A DNA stretch of 22,405 bases, from positions 1 through 22,405 of the forward strand of contig CAZQAA010000078.1 of the NCBI GenBank assembly GCA_964591255.1. Reading direction: 5' to 3'. The notes below the pieces were generated by a model, which worked only from the letters and a program-made list of their open reading frames with translations, searched no databases and was not told the DNA's origin. Shown piece after piece: positions 1-6,065 of this stretch. How positions within the stretch are numbered: position 1 is the stretch's first letter; each line of letters starts with the position of its first letter. A program made the translations under genes and the position numbers. The DNA is from CAZQAA01 sp964591255 (GTDB lineage: Bacteria; Desulfobacterota; DSM-4660; Desulfatiglandales; Desulfatiglandaceae).

Positions 1-52
1 TCGGCGAATTTAGTAGTAGATTAAAGCTGGTAGGGGGCAGGCAACCCCAGTC

Positions 53-515
53 GTTGAGACTGTCTAAAAAGTATAACGAGTGATAAGTTATAATTGTAAA
101 AAGAGTCAGTTGTGGTAAATTTATCATGTAGCAGTAAAAACTATCTGGGATGAGAAGAGCCGCAGATGGCGAGATACAGGCATTATGACTGCAGCCGGAT
201 GAATGATGGTGCCCGTGTCTCTGGAAGAACATCTGCAGCCAGGGATATTAGAGAATATGCCATCCATAATGTTGTTGGACATGTCTTGACTTAAGCATTT
301 TTGCGGCATCATGCCAGGTCCATGTATTTTATGGTAAGCGTCCGGGCAGCCTTACAGATGAGATGATGCAGAAGTCGGTTCACCTTGAGAGGACATATCA
401 AGGTCAGCTTTCAAGGGATGCCTTATTGCCTGGTTCACAATATTGAAAAGATCATGAACTTCGGAAAAAGCTATGCGATCTCGAACTTGAACAATAGTTT
501 TTCGACAGTCTCGTT
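53..515 (+). mobile_element. Internally deleted IS relic with terminal inverted repeats
   Basis: The left end carries GAGACTGTC at 56-64 followed by TAAAAAGTA. The right end carries TAGTTTTTC followed by GACAGTCTC at 504-512. The 9-bp core is a perfect inverted repeat, and the flanking A/T-rich bases also match with two mismatches. Between the ends are only fragments of a transposase frame (see the pseudogene entry), so most of the element (over 1 kb in a normal IS of this kind) is gone. GTT lies just outside both ends (53-55 and 513-515) and could be the trace of a short target duplication, but three bases prove little. The family, an IS1182-like DDE element, is assigned from remembered protein motifs and not from a search. 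The relic cannot move by itself, but its ends might still be recognised by a related transposase. Confidence 0.55.
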
Positions 516-555
516 AACCCACGCCAAAAATATCTTGAAAATTTTGAGGGTATGA
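203..555 (+). pseudogene. Transposase remnant, IS1182-like, N- and C-terminal pieces
   Basis: From 203 one frame reads MMVPVSLEEHLQPGIL. After a one-base shift near 250 another frame continues EYAIHNVVGHVL, and after a further shift near 288 a third reads DLSIF. Together these resemble the N-terminus of a transposase family whose members I recall reading roughly PVSLEEQLxPGTLEYAI...DLSxF. From 367 a different frame reads RSRFTLRGHIKVSFQGM and then YCLVHNIEKIMNFG, which matches the C-terminal end of the same family (RFTLRGK...HNIxKI). The middle, including the catalytic acidic residues, is missing. The C-terminal frame runs past the right inverted repeat to a stop at 553-555, so its original end is lost. 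Several frameshifts and the deletion make it non-functional. The identification rests on memory of the family. Confidence 0.6.
489..514. repeat. Repeat copy A (IS right end), upstream of the toxin-antitoxin pair
   Basis: This 26-base stretch starts GAACAATAGTT and includes TCGACA. It matches positions 1224-1249 in the same orientation at about 21 of 26 bases. It overlaps the right inverted repeat of the IS relic, so the pair are probably two copies of one IS end. The toxin-antitoxin genes lie between them. Confidence 0.5.
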
Positions 556-569
556 TATATTGTAATACC
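549..569. promoter_or_regulatory. Imperfect palindrome, candidate antitoxin operator
   Basis: GGTAT at 549-553 and ATACC at 565-569 form an inverted repeat centred about 23 bases upstream of the antitoxin start. The AT-rich centre could include a -10 element (TATATT at 556-561, with a possible TTGAAA at 535-540 at a short 15-base spacing). Ribbon-helix-helix antitoxins usually bind such palindromes over their own promoter. The operator role is inferred from position and symmetry. Confidence 0.35.
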
Positions 570-581
570 AGAGGTGAAATT

Positions 582-824
582 ATGGCTACATCAAAAATTG
601 CAATAACGATAGATCGGGACACATTGAATAAATTAGATTTATTAGTAAAATCAAATTTATTCCCCAACCGTAGCCGTGCCATTCAAGAAGCTGTGGCGGA
701 AAAACTTCAACGGCTTGAAAAAAGCAGACTTGCTCGGGAATGTGCTAAATTGAACCCCCAATTTGAACAAGCTCTGGCTGAGGAAGGATTAGAAATGGAG
801 ATTGATGAATGGCCAGAATATTAA
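582..824 (+). CDS. Ribbon-helix-helix antitoxin of a MazEF/PemIK-type module
   Basis: This predicted 80-residue protein opens MATSKIAITIDRDTLNKLD, the beta-strand plus helix pattern of a ribbon-helix-helix DNA-binding domain. NRSRAIQEAVAEKL follows as the second helix, at about residues 28-42. The C-terminal third is acidic (EEGLEMEIDEWPEY), typical of the part of an antitoxin that folds onto and blocks its toxin. The start at 582 is preferred over an in-frame ATG at 552 because GAGGTG sits about six bases upstream and because the domain begins there. The earlier ATG would lie inside the putative operator. The stop overlaps the toxin start by 16 bases, which implies translational coupling. 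Its likely roles are to neutralise the ribonuclease and repress its own operon. The pair is flanked by IS-end repeats, consistent with horizontal acquisition. Confidence 0.85.
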   Translation: MATSKIAITIDRDTLNKLDLLVKSNLFPNRSRAIQEAVAEKLQRLEKSRLARECAKLNPQFEQALAEEGLEMEIDEWPEY

Positions 825-1147
825 GGGGGGATATAATTTGGGCAGATCTTAACCCCACCATTGGGCATGAACAATCCGGCTTGAGACCTATACTCGTGTT
901 AAGTCATGAGGTGTTTAATATGAGTTCAGGTACCGTTATAGCCGTCGCTATTACAAGTCAACCTCAAAGAGCAGGTTTCCCTCTGACTCTTGAGCTTGAA
1001 AAAACAAAACTCCCTAAAAAGTCATGGGCAAAAATAAGCCAGATTCGCACATTATCGGTTAAACGCCTTCGGAAAAAGCTTGGAACGGTACAATCTGGCG
1101 AGTTGGATCTCATTGTTGATGGCCTTAATGAAATAATTGGGGCTTAA
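809..1147 (+). CDS. MazF/PemK-family endoribonuclease toxin
   Basis: This 112-residue protein has the family's opening RGDIIWADLNPTIGHEQSG at residues 6-24, followed by RPILVLSHEVFN. Later come a VIAVAITSQ strand and a QIRTLSVKRL segment. These correspond to the SH3-like barrel of MazF/PemK/Kid toxins, whose conserved arginine and serine/threonine residues cut single-stranded mRNA at short sequences. Full length is typical (about 110 residues) and no disruption is visible, so it is probably functional. The start overlaps the antitoxin's last codons by 16 bases; GGAG at 797-800 inside the antitoxin gene gives an eight-base spacing. The cleavage sequence cannot be read from this. Ribosome-independent mRNA interferase activity is family knowledge. 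Confidence 0.9.
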   Translation: MARILRGDIIWADLNPTIGHEQSGLRPILVLSHEVFNMSSGTVIAVAITSQPQRAGFPLTLELEKTKLPKKSWAKISQIRTLSVKRLRKKLGTVQSGELDLIVDGLNEIIGA

Positions 1148-1223
1148 CAAGTCGCTGGAAAGGGGTTGACTGTCCGGAAAGAGGTTGATTTTTACAACTA
1201 ATTTAGCAAATAGAAAATAATCC

Positions 1224-1249
1224 GAACAATAGTTCCTCGACAATCCAGT
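1224..1249. repeat. Repeat copy B (decayed IS right end), downstream of the toxin
   Basis: About 81% identical to 489-514 in direct orientation (GAACAATAGTT, then TCGACA). A fragment at 1165-1174, GTTGACTGTC, resembles the left IS end at 53-64 with two bases missing. The stretch 1165-1249 may therefore be a still smaller relic of the same element. The region 1148-1314 otherwise shows no gene. Confidence 0.4.
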
Positions 1250-1314
1250 CATGCGAAAAAAACAAAGGATAATATATCGTTCGTCATCATTTTTCCTCTT
1301 TTGGTCAGGTCCCC

Positions 1315-1977
1315 ATGTTTGCAAATGACCCATTAGAATATGTTGTGCTTTTTCACGGCCTGGCACGTACCAAGAGATCAATGACTAAAATGGAGAAGCA
1401 CTTATATGCCGAGGGTTTTGGCGTATTAAACATGGGATACCCGTCAAGATCAAAAACAATCGAAGAACTCGCCGAAGAGATAATCCCGCATTCAATCATG
1501 CTCTGCCATGAGAAAGGCGCCAGAAAAATCCATTTTGTAACTCATTCGTTGGGGGGGATTATAGTACGATACTATCTGAAACATCACCATGTTTCAGAGC
1601 TCGGAAGGGTTGTAATGCTCAGTCCTCCAAACGGCGGCAGTGAGATAGTGGACAAATTTCGCCGGAATTGCATCTTCAAATGGTTAAATGGCCCGGCCGG
1701 GCAACAACTTGGCACAGACAAAGACAGTTTGCCAAAAAAATTAGGCAGCGTAGCGTTTGAATTAGGTGTTATTACCGGAGACAGATCCATTAATTTATTA
1801 TTATCTATTATCATACCAGGAACAAATGATGGAAAGGTTTCCGTAACCAACGCGAAAGTAGATGGAATGAAAGAGTTCATAATAATTCATTCATCACACC
1901 CATTCATCATGAAAAACCGTCATGCAATTGACCATACAACAGCCTTTTTAAGGCATGGCACATTTAAAAGGAAGTAA
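1315..1977 (+). CDS. Alpha/beta hydrolase (lipase/esterase-like), probably 5'-truncated
   Basis: This 220-residue protein has an HG oxyanion motif at 14-15 (VVLFHGLART), a nucleophile elbow THSLGG with Ser78, a candidate acid Asp172 (GTNDGKVS) and His195 (SSHPFIM). This is a complete catalytic triad in the right order. The segments LGRVVMLSPPNGGSE and WLNGPAGQQLGT match a family of proteobacterial 'triacylglycerol lipase/PGAP1-like' hydrolases that I recall. Those relatives usually carry an N-terminal signal peptide or membrane anchor. Here the protein begins right at the hydrolase core. The frame is open upstream only to 1273, without an ATG, GTG or TTG and without a signal sequence. The ribosome site is weak (AGG five bases before the ATG). 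The 5' end adjoins IS-like repeat debris, so an insertion or deletion may have removed the export signal. The substrate is unknown. Confidence 0.8.
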   Translation: MFANDPLEYVVLFHGLARTKRSMTKMEKHLYAEGFGVLNMGYPSRSKTIEELAEEIIPHSIMLCHEKGARKIHFVTHSLGGIIVRYYLKHHHVSELGRVVMLSPPNGGSEIVDKFRRNCIFKWLNGPAGQQLGTDKDSLPKKLGSVAFELGVITGDRSINLLLSIIIPGTNDGKVSVTNAKVDGMKEFIIIHSSHPFIMKNRHAIDHTTAFLRHGTFKRK

Positions 1978-2132
1978 TTTACGTAAGCATCTTTCGCCTA
2001 AGCCCCAATTTCTTCCTGGACTTTTCAGGTGTTCCCACCAAGGATATTGCATCATGAATTGGTGAACCAGACAAAATTTAGGCAGCCTATATCGGTTTAA
2101 TCCTGTGAAATTACGATTTTTTATCGGATATC

Positions 2133-2157
2133 CCTGTTTGACAAAAAGGAGAACAGG
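2133..2157. promoter_or_regulatory. Inverted repeat overlapping the selD -35 element
   Basis: CCTGTT at 2133-2138 and AACAGG at 2152-2157 are perfect 6-base inverted arms separated by 13 bases, covering the putative -35 box. The geometry suits a dimeric repressor site, but a chance occurrence is possible. Confidence 0.3.
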
Positions 2158-2166
2158 ACATAAGAT
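2138..2166 (+). promoter_or_regulatory. Sigma70-type promoter for selD-yedF
   Basis: TTGACA at 2138-2143, a 17-base spacer and TAAGAT at 2161-2166 give a perfect -35 and a fair -10. Transcription would start near 2173, leaving a leader of about 37 bases before the selD ATG at 2210. The rest of the 1978-2209 gap shows no gene and no clear terminator for the hydrolase. Confidence 0.55.
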
Positions 2167-2209
2167 TTGAATTTACCCGGGCAAAATTTGCTTTTTTACA
2201 GGAGAAAAG

Positions 2210-3259
2210 ATGACTGAGCAGAAGGATTTGAGACTCACACAGACTGTTCAAGGGGCAGGATGAGCCTCAAAACTACCTCCAGGGGACCTGGACAGGGTAT
2301 TATGTGGCATGGAATTCCCGTCTGATTCCAACCTGATTGTGGGTATGGACCGTCTGGACGATGCAGGTGTTTATAAACTCACCGATAACATTGCCATAAT
2401 CCAGACGGTGGATTTCTTTACGCCCATTGTGGATGATCCATACTCCTTTGGCCAAATCGCCGCGGCAAACGCCTTAAGCGATGTATATGCCATGGGAGGT
2501 GAGCCCAAAACAGCCATGAACCTTGTTACCTTTCCTTCCAAAAAAATGGACATATCCATCCTCAGAGAAATAATTCAGGGTGGACTGGACAAAATAAAAG
2601 AGGCGGGAGTGGTCCTCGTAGGGGGGCACAGTGTGGAGGATTTAGAGCTCAAGTATGGTTTATCGGTCACAGGAATTGTTCATCCGGATATGATACTTAA
2701 AAAATCGGGCTTTAAAGAGGGAGATCGGCTTATCCTCACCAAGCCCCTGGGTACGGGTATAATAAACACGGCCATAAAGGCGGGGCTTGCTTCTCTTGAG
2801 GCAATCCAAGAGGTGACACTCCTGATGTCCACACTAAACCGCATCCCGGCAGAGGTGATGAAAGATTTTCCTGTACATGCCTGTACCGACATCACGGGTT
2901 TCGGCCTGCTGGGACACCTTGCGGAGATGGTAGAAAATTCAGGGTTGGGAATTACAGTGTATTGCCAATCCGTACCTCTTATTTTTCAAGCCATCGAATA
3001 TGCAAGCACGGGACTTGTGCCGGCCGGAACTTACAATAACCGGAAATTTCGTGAGTCAATTATAGATTTCGGGCCCTCTGTGGAACGAGTCTTTCAGGAT
3101 ATCCTGTTTGATCCACAGACTTCTGGAGGATTACTGATCGCCGTAGAGAAAAAGAGTGCAGACGACCTGCTCACCCGCCTGAAAAAAAATGGGATAAAAG
3201 ATGTCGCTGTAATAGGTGAAGTGGTTGAGAAACCTGAGGGCCGGATCATTGTAACTTGA
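2210..3259 (+). CDS. selD: Selenide, water dikinase (SelD), selenocysteine-containing
   Basis: SelD makes selenophosphate from selenide and ATP, the selenium donor for selenocysteine tRNA and for tRNA selenouridine. The recognisable frame runs back from GMEFPSDSNLIVGMD through an in-frame TGA at 2261-2263 to an ATG at 2210, preceded by GGAG at 2201-2204. Read this way the N-terminus is MTEQKDLRLTQTVQGAG, then U18, then ASK. E. coli SelD has GAGCGCK, with catalytic Cys17 and Lys20; here Sec18 and Lys21 fall on the same sites. A hairpin just after the TGA could be the SECIS. The ATP-binding core is intact (DDAGVY, TVDFFTPIVDDP, GGHSVEDLELKYGL, DITGFGLLGHL, DPQTSGGLL). The total of 349 residues is the usual length. 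An annotation starting at the downstream ATG at 2309 would lose the catalytic residue. yedF follows after 10 bases. No selA, selB or selC is in the window. Confidence 0.93.
2275..2298 (+). promoter_or_regulatory. Candidate bacterial SECIS hairpin of selD
   Basis: TCCAGG at 2278-2283 pairs perfectly with CCTGGA at 2287-2292 around a GGA loop. ACC at 2275-2277 can add pairs with GGT at 2296-2298 across a small bulge. The stem begins 14 bases after the TGA and the apical loop, with two Gs, lies about 20 bases after it. That falls in the range known for bacterial SECIS elements, which sit inside the coding sequence just downstream of the UGA and bind SelB. The fold was done by eye. Confidence 0.55.
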
Positions 3260-3269
3260 GGAAATCGCT

Positions 3270-3875
3270 ATGCAAAGAGAAAAAAAGATAGATGTAAGGG
3301 GACTGGCCTGTCCTGCTCCTGTATTACGAACAAAGGATACAATAGAGAAAGAAAGACCCGCCTTAATCAGGGTCATAGTGGACAACGAAGCGGCAAAAGA
3401 AAACGTGACCCGCTTTCTGGAATCTCAACAATTTGCGGTTACGGCCATTAAACAAAGGGATGGATTTGAGGTTGTGGGTGAAAGACAGAATGATATCCCG
3501 CCCGAAGTCGTACCTGCCAAGGCAGCTGAACATGGAGATAAAAAGATAATGGTAATGATTTCCACAGACAGGATGGGCCACGGGGACGATGGACTGGGCA
3601 GCAGGCTCATGGAAAATTTCCTGAAAACCCTCCTGGAGATGGGAAAGGACCTATGGCTCCTGATTTTTTTGAATAATGGTGTGAAACTTACCATCAAGGA
3701 CTCAGAGGTAATATCTATCTTGAAAAATCTGGAGAAAGAAGGGGTACAAATCCTTGTCTGTGGGACATGCCTTGCCCATTTTGATCTGCTCGATCAAAAA
3801 GGGGTCGGTGAAACCACCAACATGCTCGATATTGTGACGGCAATGCAGTTGGCAGACAGGGTCATCAATATCTGA
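3270..3875 (+). CDS. yedF: Selenium metabolism protein YedF (TusA-DsrE fusion)
   Basis: This 201-residue protein has two parts. Residues 5-75 are a TusA/SirA-like domain with the signature GLACPAPVLRTKD, including Cys14 in the CPxP motif. Residues about 88-201 are a DsrE-like domain (KIMVMISTDRMGHGDDGLG), with Cys164 and Cys167 in VCGTC near its end. TusA and DsrE proteins pass sulfur as persulfide. This fused form is known beside selD in many anaerobes and is annotated as selenium metabolism protein YedF. It starts 10 bases after selD with GAGG upstream, clearly the same operon. A role in delivering reduced selenium to SelD is the common inference; the exact reaction is not settled. Both candidate thiol sites are intact. 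Confidence 0.9.
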   Translation: MQREKKIDVRGLACPAPVLRTKDTIEKERPALIRVIVDNEAAKENVTRFLESQQFAVTAIKQRDGFEVVGERQNDIPPEVVPAKAAEHGDKKIMVMISTDRMGHGDDGLGSRLMENFLKTLLEMGKDLWLLIFLNNGVKLTIKDSEVISILKNLEKEGVQILVCGTCLAHFDLLDQKGVGETTNMLDIVTAMQLADRVINI

Positions 3876-3887
3876 CAGTTTACTGCC

Positions 3888-4313
3888 TTATAAGACTGCC
3901 GCCTGCCGGTATGCCTCATCAATGCGGTCCTTGATATAGTTCAATCTTTCCTCATCCCACTCTTCCATATCAAAACAGTAGCCGTCTTCACCGAGCAATC
4001 CTTGGGGAATGAGATCCCCCTTCTCTTCAGGATCGGTAATCAAATCCCCGTAAAAACATACCGATATCCACCTGTTTTCCGGATCATCATCAATAACATC
4101 TATCATGGCGAACAATTGTCTCTCTTTTTGAAGTGGGTGGGCCGCACGCAAGGAATAGCTCACACCCGGCCGGGAATGAAAATTGAAAATAACATCCCCT
4201 TTTGACTCCAGATGTTCTCTAAGCCTGAGGAACACATTCCTGGTACTACTGGGCGTATCTTTCCACGATTCAAGAAACTGCCCTAACTCCTCTTTCCAAT
4301 CTTCAACTGTCAT
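3888..4313 (-). CDS. Conserved-looking acidic hypothetical protein
   Basis: I do not recognise this 141-residue protein. It is acidic and soluble, with no signal peptide or membrane segment. Its features include a helical start (WKEELGQFLESWKD), a GDVIFNFHSRPGVSYSLRA stretch that looks like beta strands, a DVIDDDPENRWISVCFYGD stretch and a helical C-terminus (DEERLNYIKDRIDEAY). GEDGYCFDMEEWDE contains clustered acidic residues. The general look resembles small families of unknown function in sulfate-reducing bacteria, but I cannot name one. It begins nine bases after dapA, so it is probably the last gene of the lysine cluster. Its stop lies 12 bases from the stop of the convergent yedF. The initiation region has only a weak ribosome site (TGAGAT, overlapping the dapA stop). 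Confidence 0.75.
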   Translation of the reverse strand: MTVEDWKEELGQFLESWKDTPSSTRNVFLRLREHLESKGDVIFNFHSRPGVSYSLRAAHPLQKERQLFAMIDVIDDDPENRWISVCFYGDLITDPEEKGDLIPQGLLGEDGYCFDMEEWDEERLNYIKDRIDEAYRQAAVL

Positions 4314-4322
4314 ACGAATATC

Positions 4323-5198
4323 TCATTTTACAAGACCGAACTCATTAAGTACTTTCTTAAGCCTCTCCAAATTAGAAGGGGCCATATGGGCAAGGGGGAG
4401 CCTTATCTCGTCCCTGATTTTTCCCATCAGCGCAAGGGATGTCTTGACCGGTACAGGGTTCGTCTCATAAAACATGGCCTGGCACAGGGGAGAGAGTTTG
4501 TAAAACAGCTCTCTGGCCTCTTCAATCCGGCCTTCTTCCCATGCATTTATCATCTCGGCTGTCTCCCTTGGCACAATATTGGCGATCACGGACACAACCC
4601 CCTTTCCACCTATGGACAGTACCGGCAGGGTGATATTGTCATCACCAGAAAGGAGGGTTATCTTATCCCCTGCGAGCCTGATAATTTCTGTCATTTGTCC
4701 AAGATTGCCTGATGCCTCCTTGATGGCCACCACTTCAGGAAGTTCCGCCAGGCGTGCAACGGTTTCGGGAAGCATGTTGACGCTGGTCCTGCCCGGCACA
4801 TTATATAAAACCTGGGGAAATGGAACTGCATCTGCGATTGCCTTAAAATGTAGGTACAGACCTTCCTGGGTTGGCTTGTTATAATAGGGAGTCACCTGTA
4901 GGGTAGCATCTGCCCCGATCTTCTTGGCATGTTCCGTCAATTCGATCGCCTCGCCGGTGCTGTTACCCCCTGTACCGGCAATAACAGGCACCCTTTTGTT
5001 GACTGCCTCAACGGCAATGTCAATAACCTTGTTATGCTCTTCCATGTTCAGGGTAGCGGATTCACCGGTTGTCCCACACGGCACAATCGCACTGGTACCA
5101 CCTTCGATCTGAAATTCGATCAATTCACGATACGCTTCCTCATCGATTTTTCCATCCTTAAAAGGTGTCACAATGGCAACTATAGACCCTCTAAACAT
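4323..5198 (-). CDS. dapA: 4-hydroxy-tetrahydrodipicolinate synthase
   Basis: DapA condenses pyruvate with aspartate semialdehyde, the first committed step of diaminopimelate/lysine synthesis. The 291-residue length is typical. The Schiff-base lysine is Lys160 in VVAIKEASGNL. Thr43-Thr44 in CGTTGESATL, Tyr132 and Arg137 in YNVPGRTSV, and TPYYNKPTQEG are all present, so the TIM-barrel active site is complete. The start has a strong ribosome site (GGAGGAG six bases upstream). It lies 30 bases downstream of dapF in the lysA-dapF-dapA run. The short leader leaves no room for a lysine riboswitch here. dapB is often next in related gene orders but is not in the window; the next gene is an unrecognised acidic protein. 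Confidence 0.97.
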   Translation of the reverse strand: MFRGSIVAIVTPFKDGKIDEEAYRELIEFQIEGGTSAIVPCGTTGESATLNMEEHNKVIDIAVEAVNKRVPVIAGTGGNSTGEAIELTEHAKKIGADATLQVTPYYNKPTQEGLYLHFKAIADAVPFPQVLYNVPGRTSVNMLPETVARLAELPEVVAIKEASGNLGQMTEIIRLAGDKITLLSGDDNITLPVLSIGGKGVVSVIANIVPRETAEMINAWEEGRIEEARELFYKLSPLCQAMFYETNPVPVKTSLALMGKIRDEIRLPLAHMAPSNLERLKKVLNEFGLVK

Positions 5199-5228
5199 AC
5201 GCTCCTCCGTATTGATTTATTATGAAAT

Positions 5229-6059
5229 TTATGCCAATGCCTCATCACTAAGTCTGGCCTTGTATACAACAGTCGTATTGCCTTCAAGCCATACCTCGTC
5301 AAAGCCAGAGGCATCCTCCCTTTTCTTGAAATAGATCGTCAGTGTATCCCCTCCAAGCGTTCTTGTCTTCACAGGGGATGTTACCTCTCCCTTAAGAGCT
5401 GCAGTCATGGCGCAGGCAACTGCACCGGTACCGCAGGCCAGAGTCTCATCTTCCACTCCCCTTTCATAGGTCCTTATATCAATCAGATTGTGTCCGCTCT
5501 TCATCATAAAATTGACATTTGTTCCCTCGGGCTTAAAGCAGGGATGATACCGTATGGCTCTTCCCTGTTCCTTGACAGGATGATTCGAAATATCCTCGAC
5601 ACGGATCACCACATGCGGGACAGATGTGTTGATAAAATTCACATCCTGCCACCCCTTCTTGTGTTCGATATCCAGATCCATTGTTATATCTTTGGGCGGA
5701 GGAATCAGAACCTTGACAACCCGACCTCTTACTTCGGCTGAAACAGGCCCTGCCAAAGTTCCAAAGGTCATTCGGGATCCGGCAATGCCGGTCATGTATG
5801 CAAAACGGGCAACACAACGGCTACCGTTCCCGCACATTTCAACTTCCCCGCCATCCAGGTTAAAAAATCGCCATACAAAATCATATTCGTTTGAGTCTGC
5901 AATAAAAATCACCCCGTCGGCACCCACGGACTCCCTGCGCCTGCATACCCTCTCTACAAAAAAACCCATCTCTTCATTCTTAACCTGTCCATCCCTGTTG
6001 TCAATAAGGATGAAGTCATTTCCGCTTCCGCTCATCTTCCAGAATTCGACAGGCCTCAT
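5229..6059 (-). CDS. dapF: Diaminopimelate epimerase
   Basis: DapF interconverts LL- and meso-diaminopimelate with two cysteines and no cofactor. Both are present: Cys76 in EMCGNGSRC and Cys209 in ETLACGTGA. The N-terminus MSGSGNDFILIDNRDG and the ERGVEDETLACGTGA motif are hallmark family segments. The 276-residue length is normal. It starts six bases after the lysA stop. GGAG is about 11 bases upstream of the ATG, a rather long spacing, but the first family motif begins only seven residues in, so the start is well fixed. Meso-DAP is used for peptidoglycan and by the adjacent LysA for lysine. An LL-DAP intermediate fits either the succinylase/acetylase route or the DapL aminotransferase route; neither can be decided from this window. 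Confidence 0.97.
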   Translation of the reverse strand: MRPVEFWKMSGSGNDFILIDNRDGQVKNEEMGFFVERVCRRRESVGADGVIFIADSNEYDFVWRFFNLDGGEVEMCGNGSRCVARFAYMTGIAGSRMTFGTLAGPVSAEVRGRVVKVLIPPPKDITMDLDIEHKKGWQDVNFINTSVPHVVIRVEDISNHPVKEQGRAIRYHPCFKPEGTNVNFMMKSGHNLIDIRTYERGVEDETLACGTGAVACAMTAALKGEVTSPVKTRTLGGDTLTIYFKKREDASGFDEVWLEGNTTVVYKARLSDEALA

Positions 6060-6065
6060 TTCAAA

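Noticed and set aside
124..312. 62-codon minus-strand open frame in the IS relic
   Set aside because: The plus strand of this stretch explains it as decayed transposase; the minus frame has no motif.
452..682. 76-codon minus-strand open frame across the IS relic and antitoxin
   Set aside because: It is a shadow of the antitoxin and IS end; its similarity to the frame at 1052-1381 arises only because both cross the repeated IS end.
1052..1381. 109-codon minus-strand open frame across the toxin 3' end and hydrolase 5' end
   Set aside because: It is antisense to the toxin and the hydrolase start and crosses repeat debris; it has no ribosome site or recognisable motif.
2309..3259. SelD starting at ATG 2309 as a complete gene
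   Set aside because: This start lacks the conserved N-terminus with the catalytic residue and has no ribosome site; the frame clearly continues upstream through the TGA to ATG 2210.
5199..5228. Lysine riboswitch upstream of dapA
   Set aside because: Only 30 bases separate dapF and dapA, and no leader of riboswitch length occurs before lysA either.
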